This document shows positions 31,829 to 44,329 of a DNA stretch of 64,000 nt, one piece after another (positions within the stretch are counted from its first letter, which is position 1; each line of letters begins with the position of its first letter). This DNA comes from Gnetum montanum. Taxonomy: Eukaryota; Streptophyta; Gnetopsida; Gnetales; Gnetaceae. A model generated the notes under the pieces. It was not told where the DNA came from. It was given only the letters and a program-made list of their open reading frames with translations, and made no database searches. The stretch covers positions 615,094-679,093 of the forward strand of contig MNCI01007580.1 in the NCBI GenBank assembly GCA_015680685.1, given 5' to 3'. The position numbers and the translations under genes were made by a program.

Positions 31829-34720
31829 ATGGTTTTTTCCCTTATTTTTCTTGCATTAAAAAAATCCAAAAATAAGGAAAAATCCTAGGAATCAACTCCT
31901 CTTATTGTACAACAAGCTAAAACTTTTAAAAAGGTTGCACTTAATGTTGCGATAGTAGAAGTTATTAAATCAATTTGTAAATTCTTAGGAATGGTAGCCC
32001 ATGAATGTGCCAACAAAGAATGTTCTTGTTAAATGAAACTAACAAACCAACCAAAGAAACCAACATGAATTCAACCTTCTAGGAGCACTCGTAGCCTTTA
32101 TAAATGTATAAAAGTCACTAAAAAACAAGACCAAGAGGAACCAATACAACCAAGATTTGATTTTTCTTCCCCTTTGACAAAAAATCTGAAAGAAAAAACA
32201 CTACATAATTTTTTCATATTTGTTAATCCTTTATTTGATATTCCAACTACAACCATGAGTTCAACTATGGGGATAGGGCCTCAAAATCTAAGTACTACCC
32301 CAATATCAACTTATGTGACTACAATTAAAGGTATTACCCAACTAGTGAGTACTTTGAATTTACAAACTCCACCACCAGTCTCTATTTCTATACCAAATCC
32401 TATAGTAACCCCAATAGTAACCTCTACTTACATGATGAGATCATCTTCACATCATACACCTCCCCCATTTACCTTAGGTTCAATTTCTCTCTCCATTTGT
32501 AGTTTTAGTTCCAATGTTTCAATTGGTTAACCTTACCTAGGACAAATCCTTGGGAAGTTATTAAATCAAAGAACATCCATTAGCCCTTAGGGACCATTAG
32601 TTTTTCCACAAGGAAGAGATGTAAAGGTTAAAAATATTCATCTATCACCTATTTTTAAAGGAACAAATGATGAAGATCCGATTATCCACATAAGAGAATT
32701 TGAAACAACATTAGCCATGTTAGCACCTCAGAGTGGGGATAAAACTAAGATGATTGCCTTTAAATCAACCTTAAAGGACAAAGCTAAATTTTGGCTACAA
32801 CCTTAGAGCACAAATCAGTTTATGGGATGAATCTAAGAATGCTTTTCTACAAAGATTTCTTTCTAATGATAGGTTGTATTCATTAAGGAAGTAATTAATG
32901 AGTTTTATGCAACATGAGGATGAAGACTATGAGAGTAGCTTTGATAGATTTAAAGGATTATGCTTAAAAAATACAAACCACGGATTCCTAGGCCATTAAT
33001 TAATTCAAATCTTTTTAGAAGGCTTATTACCTTATTGTAGGAAAAATGTTGAATTTGCATGTGGAGGAAATATTTTAAATGTGACCTCGGAAGATGGTTG
33101 GAGAATCATGGATTCATTAGTAGATCAAAGTAAATATTGGCATGACTCAAATAGAATAGTTAAATAAAAAAGTGGATGAGTTGATACGATTAATTAAAAA
33201 ACAAGCTCATAGAATTCAAGGAGAAATGGGCAACATTTGTGGAAGTTCCCAACATGACCAAACTACCTGATGAGTGCGAGGTACCCCTACACTCCACCAT
33301 ACGAATACGAGCGTACACGCACGATCCGGTCGAACTCCGCAGACTAAATGCCTTAACGCCACAAGAAACACTTGGGGTTAATCGTTCGTTGTCTTCCCAG
33401 GCTTGCTTGTATGTGTCACGGTGTATGGTTAAGCAAGTCTGAGGTATGTGATTTTTTTGGTATTTTCGGCTTATCTTCTATGCTACCAGGAGAAAGGGTT
33501 GAGAAAACTAAACTAACTCTAACTAAGATCTAAGTCTAAATTAACTAGCGTCAGCATCCGTTCCCACTTGCCGGACACACCCTGAACTATGCAACTGCAG
33601 CTTACCAAACGCTAATCGTTACTGGGATCGCCACACGTAACGCAAGTGCTCGAAGTGGTCGTACTGAGGCACCTATTTAGCCTACGTGTGATAAGCAGCC
33701 GATTCCTTAGCCAGCCGTACACACCCGTGGGTGCTCGTAACTAAGTCGTACTTATCACACGATCTAGCCTAGCAATGAGCAGCCGATTCCTCAACTAGCC
33801 GTACACATTAGACCCGGGAGTTACCAAGCGCAGAATCCTGGAATACGCTACTGGGTTACCAAGCATCCAATGCTCGTAATTGAGTCGTACTCATGCATTG
33901 CGTCAAGCAGCCGATTCCTTGACTAGCCGTACACGTCCGTAGACGCTCGTAATCAAGTCGTACTTGAACGCACTAGGAAAGCAGGAAAAAAAGCAATAAA
34001 TGAAACCACGTGCTGCAAGGTTTATCCAAACAAGTTCGTCTTTATTGCCATACACAACTTGGGTTCAGGTTACAAGCTGCTCGAATAAAGAGCCGTTCAC
34101 TCTAGGACTCCTACTGCGGGCACATGGGGAAAAATTCTAACTCTGGAGTGATCAATCTGCCAGAGCTTCGCTACACTAGCCAGGATTGGGGAAATAAGGG
34201 GAGTGCCGCCTCTTATTTATAGATATGGTGGCGGGACGCGATATCGCGTACGCGATATCGCAGGAGAAGACGCGATATCGCGTACACGATATCGCATGGG
34301 ATGCGATATCGCGGCCTAGTGCAAATCGCGTCTCATCACTACCTGTCCAACCTTGTTCTATTGTTAAGAGGAAATGCAAGAGTCAGTAAAGGCTTTTCAA
34401 AAATTTAAGAGTTAACTAACAATGAACTTTCCATAACAAACATTTTACCAACAACAATACCCTCAACAATATCCTCAAAATAACTTTAGGTTATTTAAGA
34501 ATTCAACTAATGAACACTTGGATAAACTTATCCAAATCCTTACATTCTTCATAGAAGAAAGTAGAAAATTCATGAGTGAGACTATAAAGAGATTTTAGGA
34601 CTTAATAAAAAATGAATTACTATCCCAACCTAAACGAAATCCTACATCTAAAGAAAGGGTAAAGAGCAGTTACATTTCATCACTATAAGGAGTGGAAAAA
34701 CAATTGAACCTAAACCCCAA
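31829..34720 (+). pseudogene. Element D gag, split by a solo LTR
   Basis: A start at 31829 (MVFSLIF) leads into a Lys-rich part, then a Thr/Pro/Ser-rich part (open from 32174 to 32530). The capsid-like domain follows at about 32620-33170, with 'FKGTNDEDPIIHIREFETTLAML', 'KFWLQP', 'FLQRFLSNDRLYSLRK' and 'QHEDEDYESSFDRFK'. The solo LTR (33268-34338) interrupts it, and the frame resumes at 34344 with 'LVLLLRGNARVSK' and a Gln-rich 'YQQQYPQQYP' stretch near 34445. A few TAG/TAA codons stand at Gln positions. Confidence 0.75.
33268..34338 (-). mobile_element. Solo LTR with perfect CTACC target duplication
   Basis: The unit runs TGATGAGTGCGAGG..GCGTCTCATCA and is flanked by CTACC on both sides (33263-33267 and 34339-34343). 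It is the same family as 1-553 and shares ends with the LTRs of B, C and E. On the minus strand TATAAATAAGA lies at 34211-34221, and two large copies plus a half copy of the palindrome GATATCGCGTACGCGATATC precede it (34238-34261, 34273-34295, 34302-34313). Three copies of a subrepeat beginning 'GCAGCCGATTCCTT' lie at about 33695, 33778 and 33905. CpG is abundant, so it is the youngest insertion here. It interrupts gag of D. Confidence 0.93.
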
Positions 34721-35049
34721 AAGAAGGTGAGATTTTAGGAAGTAGGGACACAAAAAGAAATTCAGCCACAAATAGTAAATGAGAAAGATCAACCAACTAG
34801 GAAAAAAGAACAACCATTACTCTCTAGGCAACCAGTTTTACCTCCTTTCCCTAAACAATTACAAGAGGATGTTACTACTAAAGTCCATCTTGAAAAAATG
34901 TTTAGTGAATTATATTTGCATATCCGTTTAGATCAAGTAGTAAAAGACACACCTCTTTATGCCAAATACTTAAGGGAATTATAAACTAGGAGAAAAAAGG
35001 AAAAAAATTTCTAAATAGGTTTATTTAGTTGAGAATCTTTCTCAACTTA

Positions 35050-35933
35050 TAAAAAATCATGAGATTCCAAAATATTAAGATCATGGAGTCCCTACCATCC
35101 CAATCAAAATAAATGTCCAAGTAATTAAAAATGCCCAATTGGATTTAGGAGCCAACATTAATATCATGCTTTTTGAAATGGCTAGGTCACTTGATATACA
35201 AGATATCAAAGGAGTAAACATGACAATATCATTGGCTCATGGTTCAAATGTACAAACCATAGGAATAGTAGAGGACTTGATAATTGAGATAGAAAATGGA
35301 AAATACCAAATTGACATTGTTGTTTTAGAAATAAAAGATTCTAATTTCTTTCCTATTATATTATGTAGACCTTCGTTAGCAATAGCTGATGTAGTAATTA
35401 ATTGTAGATCTAGACAACTTCAACTTTCCTTTGCCAATCTTACTTTTACACTAAATATATATGATAAGGTAAAAGAAGATCATTTAAATGTAGACTTCAA
35501 GGAAGAAAGAATGCTCTACACTTTACCCACTTCAGCAATGGTACAAGATAGGGACACCTTAGTGTTGAATAATTTTGAAGAAGGACCTTTATATCCCTCA
35601 ACTAAAGAACAACAAGATCTCCTTGACTAGATTTTGAACTTGGGTTTAGGGAATACTGGAGAAAGAATTCAACCAAAAAATAAAGATTTCTTGAATCTTA
35701 CAAAACTATCTAGTACACTTAAGTACATTTTCCTATATCATAATAAACCATTAATAATAAATTCCCAACTTACTAATGAGCAAGAAAGAAAATTATTAGA
35801 AGTTCTACACAGAAAATCTAAGGCTTTTGCATGGAGTTATGAGGACCTTTACCAAGGAATCTCACCCAACATTTTCCAACATCATATCTATCTAGAGGAT
35901 AATGTAAAACCAATAAGAATTTCTCAAAGATGA
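35050..35933 (+). pseudogene. Element D aspartic protease and linker to RT
   Basis: 'NAQLDLGANINIM' at about 35131-35170 holds the catalytic Asp as D-L-G-A, and 'IILCRPSLAIADVVIN' (about 35355-35405) matches the 'ILGRPFLATA' strand. The frame is open from 35139 to 35630 and, after one TAG, from 35634 to 35933, where 'KKAFAWSYEDLYQGISPNI' introduces the RT. Protease would cleave the polyprotein. Two nearly adjacent open segments make this the best kept part of D. Confidence 0.85.
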
Positions 35934-35939
35934 ATTAAT

Positions 35940-36620
35940 CCAGCCTTAAAAATAAATTATTAAGGATGAAATTTCAAAACTTTGGAAAGATGGAATAATT
36001 TATCCAATAGCCGATAGTGAATGGATAAGCCCCATTACTATAGTACCAAAAAAGGGTGGAAAATGAAGATTCTATGTAGATTGTAGAAGGTTAAACCAAA
36101 ATACAAAGAAAGACCATTTTCCATTACCATACATAGATCAAATTCTGGAAAAATTAGGACACGAATATTATTGCTTTTTGGATGGATTTAGTGGTTACAA
36201 TCAAGTAGCCATTGCCCTTGAAGACCAAATTAAAATAACCTTTACATGTTCTTATGGAACTTTTGATTATAAACATATGGATTTTGGCCTTTGTAATGCA
36301 CTAGCTACTTTCCAAAGAGCCATGATCTTAATATTTTTTGATATGTTAGAAGATTATGTTAAGGTTTTTATGGATGATTTTTTAGTTTATGGGAATACTT
36401 ATGAAGAAAATTTACATCTCAAACATGTCTTAGATATATGTATTGATAAAAATTTAAAATTAAGTTAGGAAAAAAGTCACTTGATGGTTACAAGTGGCAT
36501 AGTGTTAAGACATGTTATTTCTAAAGATGTGATAAGGATGAATGATGAGAAAATAAGAGTCATATCTACACTTCTATCTCCAAATAATTTAAAGACACTG
36601 ATCTTTTCTAGAACATGCTA
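35940..36620 (+). pseudogene. Element D reverse transcriptase
   Basis: The RT reads 'YPIADSEWISPITIVPKKGG' (about 36001-36060), 'DGFSGYNQVAIALEDQIKITFTC' (36181-36249) and the catalytic box 'VFMDDFLVYG' at about 36364-36393. 'KSHLMVTSGIVLRHVISK' ends the domain. Both catalytic aspartates are kept, and stops occur mostly at Gln and Arg codons near 35933-36110. Confidence 0.85.
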
Positions 36621-37380
36621 GGTATTATAGAAGGTTTATCAAAGACTTTTCAAAAATTGCTAAACCATTATACATGCTATTAGAAAAAGATGTTTTATTT
36701 TTTTGGACTAATGACTGTTAAGAAACATTCTTGGAAATGAAAAAATGAGTAAGCACAATCCCTATATTAAATGCACCTAAGTGAGATTATTGATTTGATC
36801 TAATATGTGATGCTAATGATGCAGTAGTAGGGGCAGTTTTAGGATAATACATTGATCATAAACCACAAGTGATTTATTATGTGTTTAAAAGTTTAGACCA
36901 ATCCCAAGTAAGTTATACAACTATAGAAAAATAATTATTAGCTATTGTATATGTTCTAGATAAATGTAGAGATTATTAATAGGATATAAAAGTAGAGTAT
37001 ATACTGATCATTCAGCCATTAAATTGTTAGCTACCAAAAAAATAGAAAATGCAAGAATAAAGAGATGGTGCTTATTACTCCAAGAATTTGACCTAGATAT
37101 TTTAGATAAAAGAGTAAGGAAAAATGTAGTAGTAGATAATCCTTCAAGGCTAGAAACTACTGATAAGAATCGAACACAAGGAGTTTTTCGTGATGAATTT
37201 CCTGATGAACAACTTTTTTCTACAAGAAAGGATCCTTGGTTTGCTAATATAGCCACTTATCTAGCCACTATTAAAACCCCTAGAAATTGGACTAAGGAAA
37301 AAAAGAAATCTTTCTATGCACCATATCTAGGTACATTTGGAGTAGTCCATATCTCTATCGAATTTATAAGGATAACATAG
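36620..37380 (+). pseudogene. Element D RNase H region
   Basis: 'ARYYRRFIKDFSKIAKPLYMLLEKD' opens the connection domain (about 36618-36690). RNase H shows 'LICDANDAVVGAVLG' (36801-36845) and 'SYTTIEK.LLAIVYVLDKCR' (36910-36972). 'RIKRWCLLLQEFDLDILDK' lies in the open frame from 37024 to 37380. One frameshift near 36985 separates the halves. Confidence 0.8.
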
Positions 37381-37399
37381 CAAGGAGATGTGTGGCTGA

Positions 37400-38621
37400 G
37401 AATGAACAATAAGAAATTCTACATATGTGCTATGATGATTTAAGGGGTGGCTACTTTGATAGCAAGCATGTTGCTATCAAAATCCTTCAAAGTGGATTTT
37501 ATTGGCCCTCAATTTTTAAAGATGCACATTAGTATGTGCAATAATGTGATAAATGTTAATGAATGAAAGCCATAACAAAAAAATATGAAATGCCCTTAAA
37601 ACCAATTTTAATAATAGAACCATTTGATGTATGGGGTATAGACATTTTAGGACCATTTCCACCATCTAATGGATGTCAATACATTTTGGTTTGTATCGAC
37701 TATGTCACCAAATGGGTAGAAGCAAAAGCCACCTCGACAAGTGATGTTAAGGATGTTGTAGCATTCATTAAAGAAAAGTATTTTAACATGTTTTGGAACT
37801 CCATGGGTGATCATTAGTGATTAAGAAACCATTTTGTCAATAAAATCATGGAAAGATTCCTTAAGTCTTGTGGTATCCAACATAAAATAGCCATTTCCTA
37901 TCATCTTCAAACAAATGGCCAAGTAGAGAATGGTAATAGAATTATCTTGAATATATTAACAAAAACTATATGTACTAAAGGAAAGGATTAATCTAAAAAA
38001 TTGTAGGATGCACTTTGGATTTATCAGATTACCTATAAACCAAGCTTAGGATATTCACCTTATCAACTGGTTTTTGGTAAGTTATGTCTATTACCTGTTG
38101 AACTTAAGTATCAATCTTTATGATTAGTCTAACCACTTAACTTTGATGAAGACATGAACTAGGTTGCTCGAATTAGTCAGCTTGACGAACTTGACAAAAT
38201 GTGGTTACATGCTCTTGACAAACAAAAAATTGTAAAGAAAGAAATGAAGACATTACATGATAAGAATATCTTTAGAAAACACTTTTCCATAAGTGATAAA
38301 GTTTTTCTCTACAATATGAGATTACATAAATTTCTAGGAAAGTTAACAACTAGGTGGGAAGGCCCTTATTTAGTTATCCAACCCCATGATAATGAAAACA
38401 TTCTCATATCACCTATTGATGATTCTTCAACTACATTCATAGTCAATGGACAAAGACTTAAGTTGTGTCATCAACATTACATTGAAGAACCTAGAGAAAA
38501 TGAACTTGTAGAGCTAAGTGATGTAACTTATCCCATAACTAATGAATTACATAACAACAATCCATTAGAAGTCTTATCTTTGAAAAATAACCTTCAACAA
38601 GAATCTTATATCATAGAATAA
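37400..38621 (+). pseudogene. Element D integrase
   Basis: The core starts 'FDVWGIDILGPFPPSNG' (37623-37673), with the first catalytic Asp, then 'CIDYVTKWVEAKAT'. The second Asp is in 'VISD' at about 37806-37817, followed by a frameshift. 'HLQTNGQVENGNR' (37909-37945) holds the Glu. The C-terminal part is open from 38199 to 38621 and contains 'RWEGPYLVIQP', the GPY/F motif, so the C-terminus ends normally at the TAA. The zinc-binding N-terminal part near 37440-37560 is decayed. Confidence 0.85.
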
Positions 38622-39842
38622 ACTATAAAGTAGTATTTATAGTCTAGAACTTTTACCTTGAAAAATGTAGAGGGCAATAGGAAATTCTGTTGTTAGTTGG
38701 GACTATAAAGAATTCGGTAGCATAATGTCTAAAATGTAAGAGAGAAGGACAACTCTTCCTACCTTGAGATTAGTAAATTTAAACCTGAAATCCAACTAAG
38801 GGTGAGCCTTAGATTAACAAGTGTCTTGCACATAATAAACTTTATTAGTTTTCAACAATATTTTTTAAGTACAAGATTCATAAGTGAAGGTAGCTAAATA
38901 GCTTAGTTTAGGGTAATGCTTATTAGTGTTTGGTTTCTATTAAATACTTGATTGGACGAGTTACTAAGGTGAAAAAGGTATGTTATATTGGATCTAGTTT
39001 CTCTGGTAGCAAAAGGCATTTATTGATATTAAGCCATGTGAACAACCCTTACAAAATGAAATTGGCTTTCACAAGAAAAAAAAGAGAGAAATAAAGAGAA
39101 AAAAAAAAGAAAAAAGAAAAAGAAAAGAAAAGAAATTAAGAAATAAAAATAAAAAAGAAAAAAAAAGAAAAAGAAAAAGACCCTACAATAACCTTTAATT
39201 ATGAGCTAAGCCCTACTCCCATAAGAACCTTATAGTTAGGGCAATGCTCTAAGTTCAGAATTTTAAACATCATACAAGAACCCCCTTCTATAAGTAGTGT
39301 GTTTAAGGGACAAGCAACAATTACCAATCAAATCAAGGTGCCACTACCTTAGAACTAGGGTATAATACTGGCAGTGAAGGAATGACTCCTCCATAGTTGG
39401 TATCTTAATGGGTAGCTTCATCTTTAATCATTCCTCTTACTTTGTTATTTAGTTATTTTTTTTTGTTTTTTTGTACTTCTCAGATTATTGTTCTTTTTAC
39501 TTTTTTTTTTACCTAGTCTTTATGGTTTGCTATTTCTCTTTTTCATTTTTTATGTTATGTTTCTATTTTCTCTTGCATGGTCATCTTTTTGACTAGTGGT
39601 ACTTTTGTGTATAGGTTTTCTTTATGTTTCCCATCGTGTCTTTTGTAGGCGTCACTATGGTAGCCAATGATAGATACTAACATTCGTTCACCCATTGCCT
39701 TTGTTTTCCTCTTAGTTTGGATATATAAAACCAAGGGCAACTTTTGCTTTTGGCATATCCTTTGACCATATCTCTTTTTAATAATTTATATTTGCTAATT
39801 AACCTAGGTATGTTACATACCTTATCTTAATTAGGAGGAGGG
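38622..39842 (+). other. Element D 3' noncoding region, first part
   Basis: No frame is visible. It includes an almost pure A/G tract of about 115 bases (39069-39182). Element E interrupts the region at 39843, and D resumes at 49907-50413. Confidence 0.6.
39069..39182 (+). repeat. Long purine tract (A/G low-complexity)
   Basis: Runs of A broken by single or paired G, nearly without C or T, over about 115 bases. It may be a remnant of the post-pol purine-rich zone known in Athila-type elements. Confidence 0.8.
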
Positions 39843-40783
39843 TGATGAGAGAAGGTTACTTTAGCGATTACTCTAGCAATTATTCTAATTATTAGAGCAG
39901 TTACTCTAACAGTTTATTTTAATTATTAGAGTAGTTACTCTAGTGGTTTATTCTAATTATTAGAGCAGTTACTCTAGCGGTTTACTCTAATTATTAGAGT
40001 AGTTTCTCCCAAGCCTATAAATACAATGCCTAGGTGCACAATTGGGAAGAAGTCTTTTAGCAGTCAAGTAGTGAAACTCCTGTAGTCTATTTGAAAGTTA
40101 AAGTATTTTCCAAGTGCTTGCAGCAAAAGGTCTAAGTATGGATAGATCTTTATTCGAGAATTGTGTACCTGAGCACACCTTGTGTATGGCAATAAAAACG
40201 AGCTTTTCAATTCGTCTTTGCAGCACTTGAGATTTGTTTTCTTACGCATTTATTTTATTTTATTTTCTTATGCATTTGTTCTATTTTATTTTATTTTATG
40301 CACTTTACATTTCTATTATTAGCATAGCAATTCATTTTGATCAATTAAGCAAATCATTAAATTACACAAGCATGACCACTTCGAGCATGCATGTAACGCT
40401 TGGTAACCTAGTAACGATTAGCGTTTGGTAATCCCAGTAGTGTTGCATTGGTTCAGGATGTGTATGAAAAGTGAGAACATATGCTGGTGTTAGGATTAGT
40501 TAGAACTTAGTTAATGAGTAGTTAAGTTAAATTAGTCACTTAGTTACCTCTCCTTCCCTACTAGTGCAGGACATAAAAACATAAAAGCTATAAAAATCAT
40601 ATGCCTCAAGCTTACTTAATCATACAATCGTGACATATAGGTAAGTTTTGGAAGACAACAATAAACCAACCCATCCTTGTTCCATAAGGGTGCATAAGCA
40701 CTTAGTCCATGGAATTTGATAGGATCAGGCATGAAATGCTCGTATTTGTATGGTTGAGCGTAGGGGTACCTCGCTGCTCATCA
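39843..40783 (+). repeat. Element E 5' LTR with U3 tandem palindromic repeats
   Basis: It runs from TGATGAGAGAAGG to GCTGCTCATCA. U3 holds about four copies of a 34-35 bp unit with the palindrome CTCTAATTATTAGAG or close variants (39866-40006), ending about 10 bases before TATAAATA at 40016-40023. The U5 half is shared with B and C. Confidence 0.92.
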
Positions 40784-40802
40784 TTGGCACCGTTGCTGGA
40801 GA
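40784..40802 (+). promoter_or_regulatory. Element E primer binding site (tRNA-Asp)
   Basis: TTGGCACCGTTGCTGGAGA directly follows the LTR and matches the tRNA-Asp(GUC) complement with a few transitions. Confidence 0.85.
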
Positions 40803-40919
40803 CTTAGTTGTTTGTGCACTAATTAGAACATAGGAAATCATTCACATCATTGGAATGAACCTTTAGGGTTGGTTGAGAAAATAATAAACAAGAATAAATT
40901 GCACACTGAATAGACAAGT

Positions 40920-43260
40920 ATGTCTCCTTCTTTGTACGAAAGTGCCTCACCACCTATGTCTAAAACAGGAAACAGTTAGCGACGTAATACACATGATGTT
41001 GATCCACCAGTCCCTTAACAAGTTCGAGTGGTATATATTCATCTTGATGAGTATATACCAGACTTCACCTTTATCCTCCATAAAGATAAACAACTGCATT
41101 AGCAAGAGTTAGAAGGCAACATAGTGTTACCTCCCGATCATTTAGTCCCGAGCATGCTTTTTCATGCTCTCACACAAATTGGCATGCCGCATTTACATGC
41201 AAAATACATTGTGCAAGACCATGACTTGGGAGAATACCATCTCACAGAGGTACAACATCAAAGGGACTTGGAATAGGAGAGACATCATAAGTCTTTGAAG
41301 GATAAGTGGTCCTAGGATGCCCCACATGTCTTAAGCAAAAATGAGGGTGATGAACCTATCTCAAGCAATTGCCCACACAACAATGTTCCTCCCCTTGACT
41401 TTGGCCAAGGGATTGTGTATCAAGACCTTCATTCCACTATTCATAACCCAGGTTCTGATACCCATGGGCATAAAGGATCCGAAAAAGGGACATGAACTCA
41501 TGATAAATGTGGAAATTTTGATCGCAAACATGATCGGGGCTGAGATCGTAGAAGAAAAGGTAGCAGACACTATCATGGTGACTATTCTTCTTCTTCTTCA
41601 CCTTCATCATTTGCTCCACCCTCTCCTTCAATATCTAGATAGCCATAAAGAAAAAGACCATGGGGATAAAGGTAGAAAAAGTGGAAGTCATAGATGAAAC
41701 AACTAGGAAAGGGGACGAGGGTACTCTAGAGAGCCATGACATAGAAGAAGGAAGAGTAGGGAACAACGTAGGCATCAGAGACGCCATGGACGAGATGATC
41801 ACGATGAACCCCTCCTTGCTACTCAAAGTATGTTGGACATAATTGAGGCTATTAGAATTCCAACAAGGCATTAGAAAGATAGTAGGATGAAGAGATTAGA
41901 TATGAACAATATCCCACGATTTGAAGGGGGATACAACATTGATCCTTAGAATCATTTACAAGTATTCTATGATGCATGTGCCTTACAGAACATAAAAAAC
42001 GAATAGCAAAAACTTAAGTTGTTCCCATGGACATTAGTTAAAGAAGTCGAAAGTTGGTACTGGTCTTTAGAACCAAAATCCATTACTAGGTGGAGTACTG
42101 TGTTATAACTATTTAATGACAAGTACTAAATATACTCCTAGGTGTCTAACTTGCGAAAGCAAATCCAAGGTTGGAAACAAGGAGGACATGAACCCTTGGA
42201 TGCTACCATGGGCCGATACTATGCACTATTACATCATTATCTTGGCCTTGGTTATTCACAATGGGATCTATTGCGCCATCTCATGGATGGGCTTAGGCAT
42301 GAAACGAGAAGAACCCTTGGGACTTATGCCCAAGGGAGACTATCCAAGCTTAGGCCCCATCAAATTCAAAGACTATTTGAGCAAGTTGCTAAGGAAGAAG
42401 GTGAGCTACAAAAAAGAGAAAATGTGGAAGAGTATAAATGAGATCCTTTCCTTAAGAAGAGGGGAGTAAGATTTTGTGAGGATGAAGAAGAGTCACCACT
42501 CAAAGAGATGGTGAATAGGAAAAATTTTCCTACCCAAAAGATAACATCAGAAGTTTTGGCAAAGGTAGACCAAATGTGGGATTCCCTAGATAATAGATTT
42601 CAAATTGTTCTTAAAATATTAGATGAGTCTAGAGAGTAAGGTAGTGAGAAAAGAAAAAAGAAAGAGGTTGAACATGCACATAGCAAGGGTAAGGGCAAAG
42701 TTGCCATCATTGAAGAGGCTGTGGATTTGAAAACAGACAATGATAGTGGATGTGAGATATTTCAATATGACCATCCTAAGGGATGTTGCCCTGTAATCTC
42801 ACATCTACAAGAGTCTAGGGTGTATGCACTCAACCCATGATTAAACAAAAGGAAAACACCCCGAAGGTTACCTTATCCTCAAGGTAACCCAAGGCAGTTC
42901 CACCAACCCTTAACATATTATCCCAGTGGAACTCCACCACAACCAATTGAGCAATATCAACAGTGGCAACACCCACAATCATGGGGAATGCCACCACCAA
43001 GTCAACAGTATCCTTATCGGCAACCTAACCCATATAGATATTACGTGTAGCAGCCAATCTCTCCACGTGACTCTACTAGTCATGTCACTCCTCAAACTCA
43101 CTACCAAGCTTGCGAGTATTATGGAATTCCCTCTTCTAGAGGTGATATTCTGCAAGCATATCATCCTTCTCATCCAACCGCTTCTCTTCCACCAATAGCT
43201 CCACTACCACCTACTCCCGTGATGCAGGGTGAAATCCCTACCTAGCTGTAGCAATGTAAA
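40920..43260 (+). pseudogene. Element E gag and nucleocapsid-linker region
   Basis: ATG at 40920 opens MSPSLYES. The capsid part is best in the frame open at 42142-42441 ('VSNLRKQIQGWKQGGHEPLDA', 'RYYALLHHYLGLGYS', 'TYAQGRLSKLRPHQIQRLFEQVAKEEGELQK'). A Ser/His/Lys-rich part lies at 41340-41870. A Cys/His motif at 42751-42789 ('C..F', then 'H', then 'CC') corresponds to the knuckle in C, with the second Cys changed to Phe. TAG and TAA codons stand where homologues have Gln or Trp (near 41949, 42005 and 42125). Confidence 0.8.
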
Positions 43261-43308
43261 CCCACAAGGGCTATTAACTCTCAACCTATTGTTGGTTCCA
43301 ACAACCAC

Positions 43309-43944
43309 ATGAAGAAAAGACCTTTCTTTAGAACCAACAATCCAGCCAAGTCCTTACAATCACAAGCAGCTGGTTCCTTATATGCCTCAGTATCAATCAA
43401 AACTTTAGAGGCCCCTTCAGCCCATCCACCGCATTCAACGCATACGGTCATGCTAACACATGCTGTCATCAATTGGATCAAAGCTAGCCATCTTCCTAGG
43501 AAATTCTCTGATCCTAGGAGTCCTTTGATATATTTACAAATCATTGGAAATGTACCGTGGAAGGCTCTTTTGGATTTAGGTTTTGGTGTCAACTTGATTT
43601 CTCAAGAAATGTATAAGGCCTGGAACCTGCCTCCATTGAAAAAGAGCAACATCTGTTTAGAGTTGGCCAACCAGTCCATCACTATCCCATTAGGATTGGT
43701 GGAAGACATTGTTACCACTATTTGTCGATGGTCATACCCAACTGACTTCCTAGTGATTCAAGTAAACAATGGTAAGGGGGACTTCCCAATCATAATGGGA
43801 AGAGCATGGCTAAGCATCATCGAAGCACATCTAGGAATCCATGATCTTTCCCTAGAAATATCAAAGGAAAATACATTCAGAAAGATCGAGAAGAAGAAAG
43901 TTCTGTGCATCGCATACAGTGACAAAGGGTGTAATTGTGTGTAG
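43309..43944 (+). CDS. Element E aspartic protease region (open reading frame)
   Basis: This 211-codon open frame ends at a natural TAG. Residues about 83-95 ('PWKALLDLGFGVN') hold the catalytic Asp as D-L-G-F, with 'LISQEMYKAWNL' after it. 'LELANQSITIPLGLVEDIV' and 'DFLVIQVNNGKGDFPIIMGRAWLSII' form the later strands, the second carrying the conserved 'I(L/M)GR' turn. The N-terminal third is Pro/Ser/Ala-rich linker. The frame has no stops, but the gag and RT segments beside it are broken, so the polyprotein as a whole is not made intact. Confidence 0.8.
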   Translation: MKKRPFFRTNNPAKSLQSQAAGSLYASVSIKTLEAPSAHPPHSTHTVMLTHAVINWIKASHLPRKFSDPRSPLIYLQIIGNVPWKALLDLGFGVNLISQEMYKAWNLPPLKKSNICLELANQSITIPLGLVEDIVTTICRWSYPTDFLVIQVNNGKGDFPIIMGRAWLSIIEAHLGIHDLSLEISKENTFRKIEKKKVLCIAYSDKGCNCV

Positions 43945-44329
43945 AGGTCATGGTTTGTGTAAAGTTTAGCATTGCCTACATGCAATTAGTGTGCACAAGT
44001 GATTAACATACAAAGATGCCTATATGTAGTAGCCACACGATAGGAAGACACCCAGTGGCTAACAGCTGATCAAGAAAGCAGTTCACTCATATGCATGGAA
44101 CCAATTGAGGGTTTGAATTGTGGTTACATCGATAGCATAGACACATTAGAGCAAGTCCATCGCCAACTTCCAATTCTTAACCTTGAAAATATCAACTGGG
44201 GAAAGTTGGAAATCTCTAAGAAATTTAAGTAGGAGCTCCTCGAACTAAAACCATTGCCCACTAGAATGGAATACATGTTGCTTAAAAATAGAAAACTAGT
44301 AATTATCAACACTAAGCTTGCTCCTCAAT

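Noticed and set aside
39866-40006. Regular 34-35 bp repeats that could suggest CRISPR
   Set aside because: There are no unique spacers; the whole unit is repeated and present in both LTRs of E.
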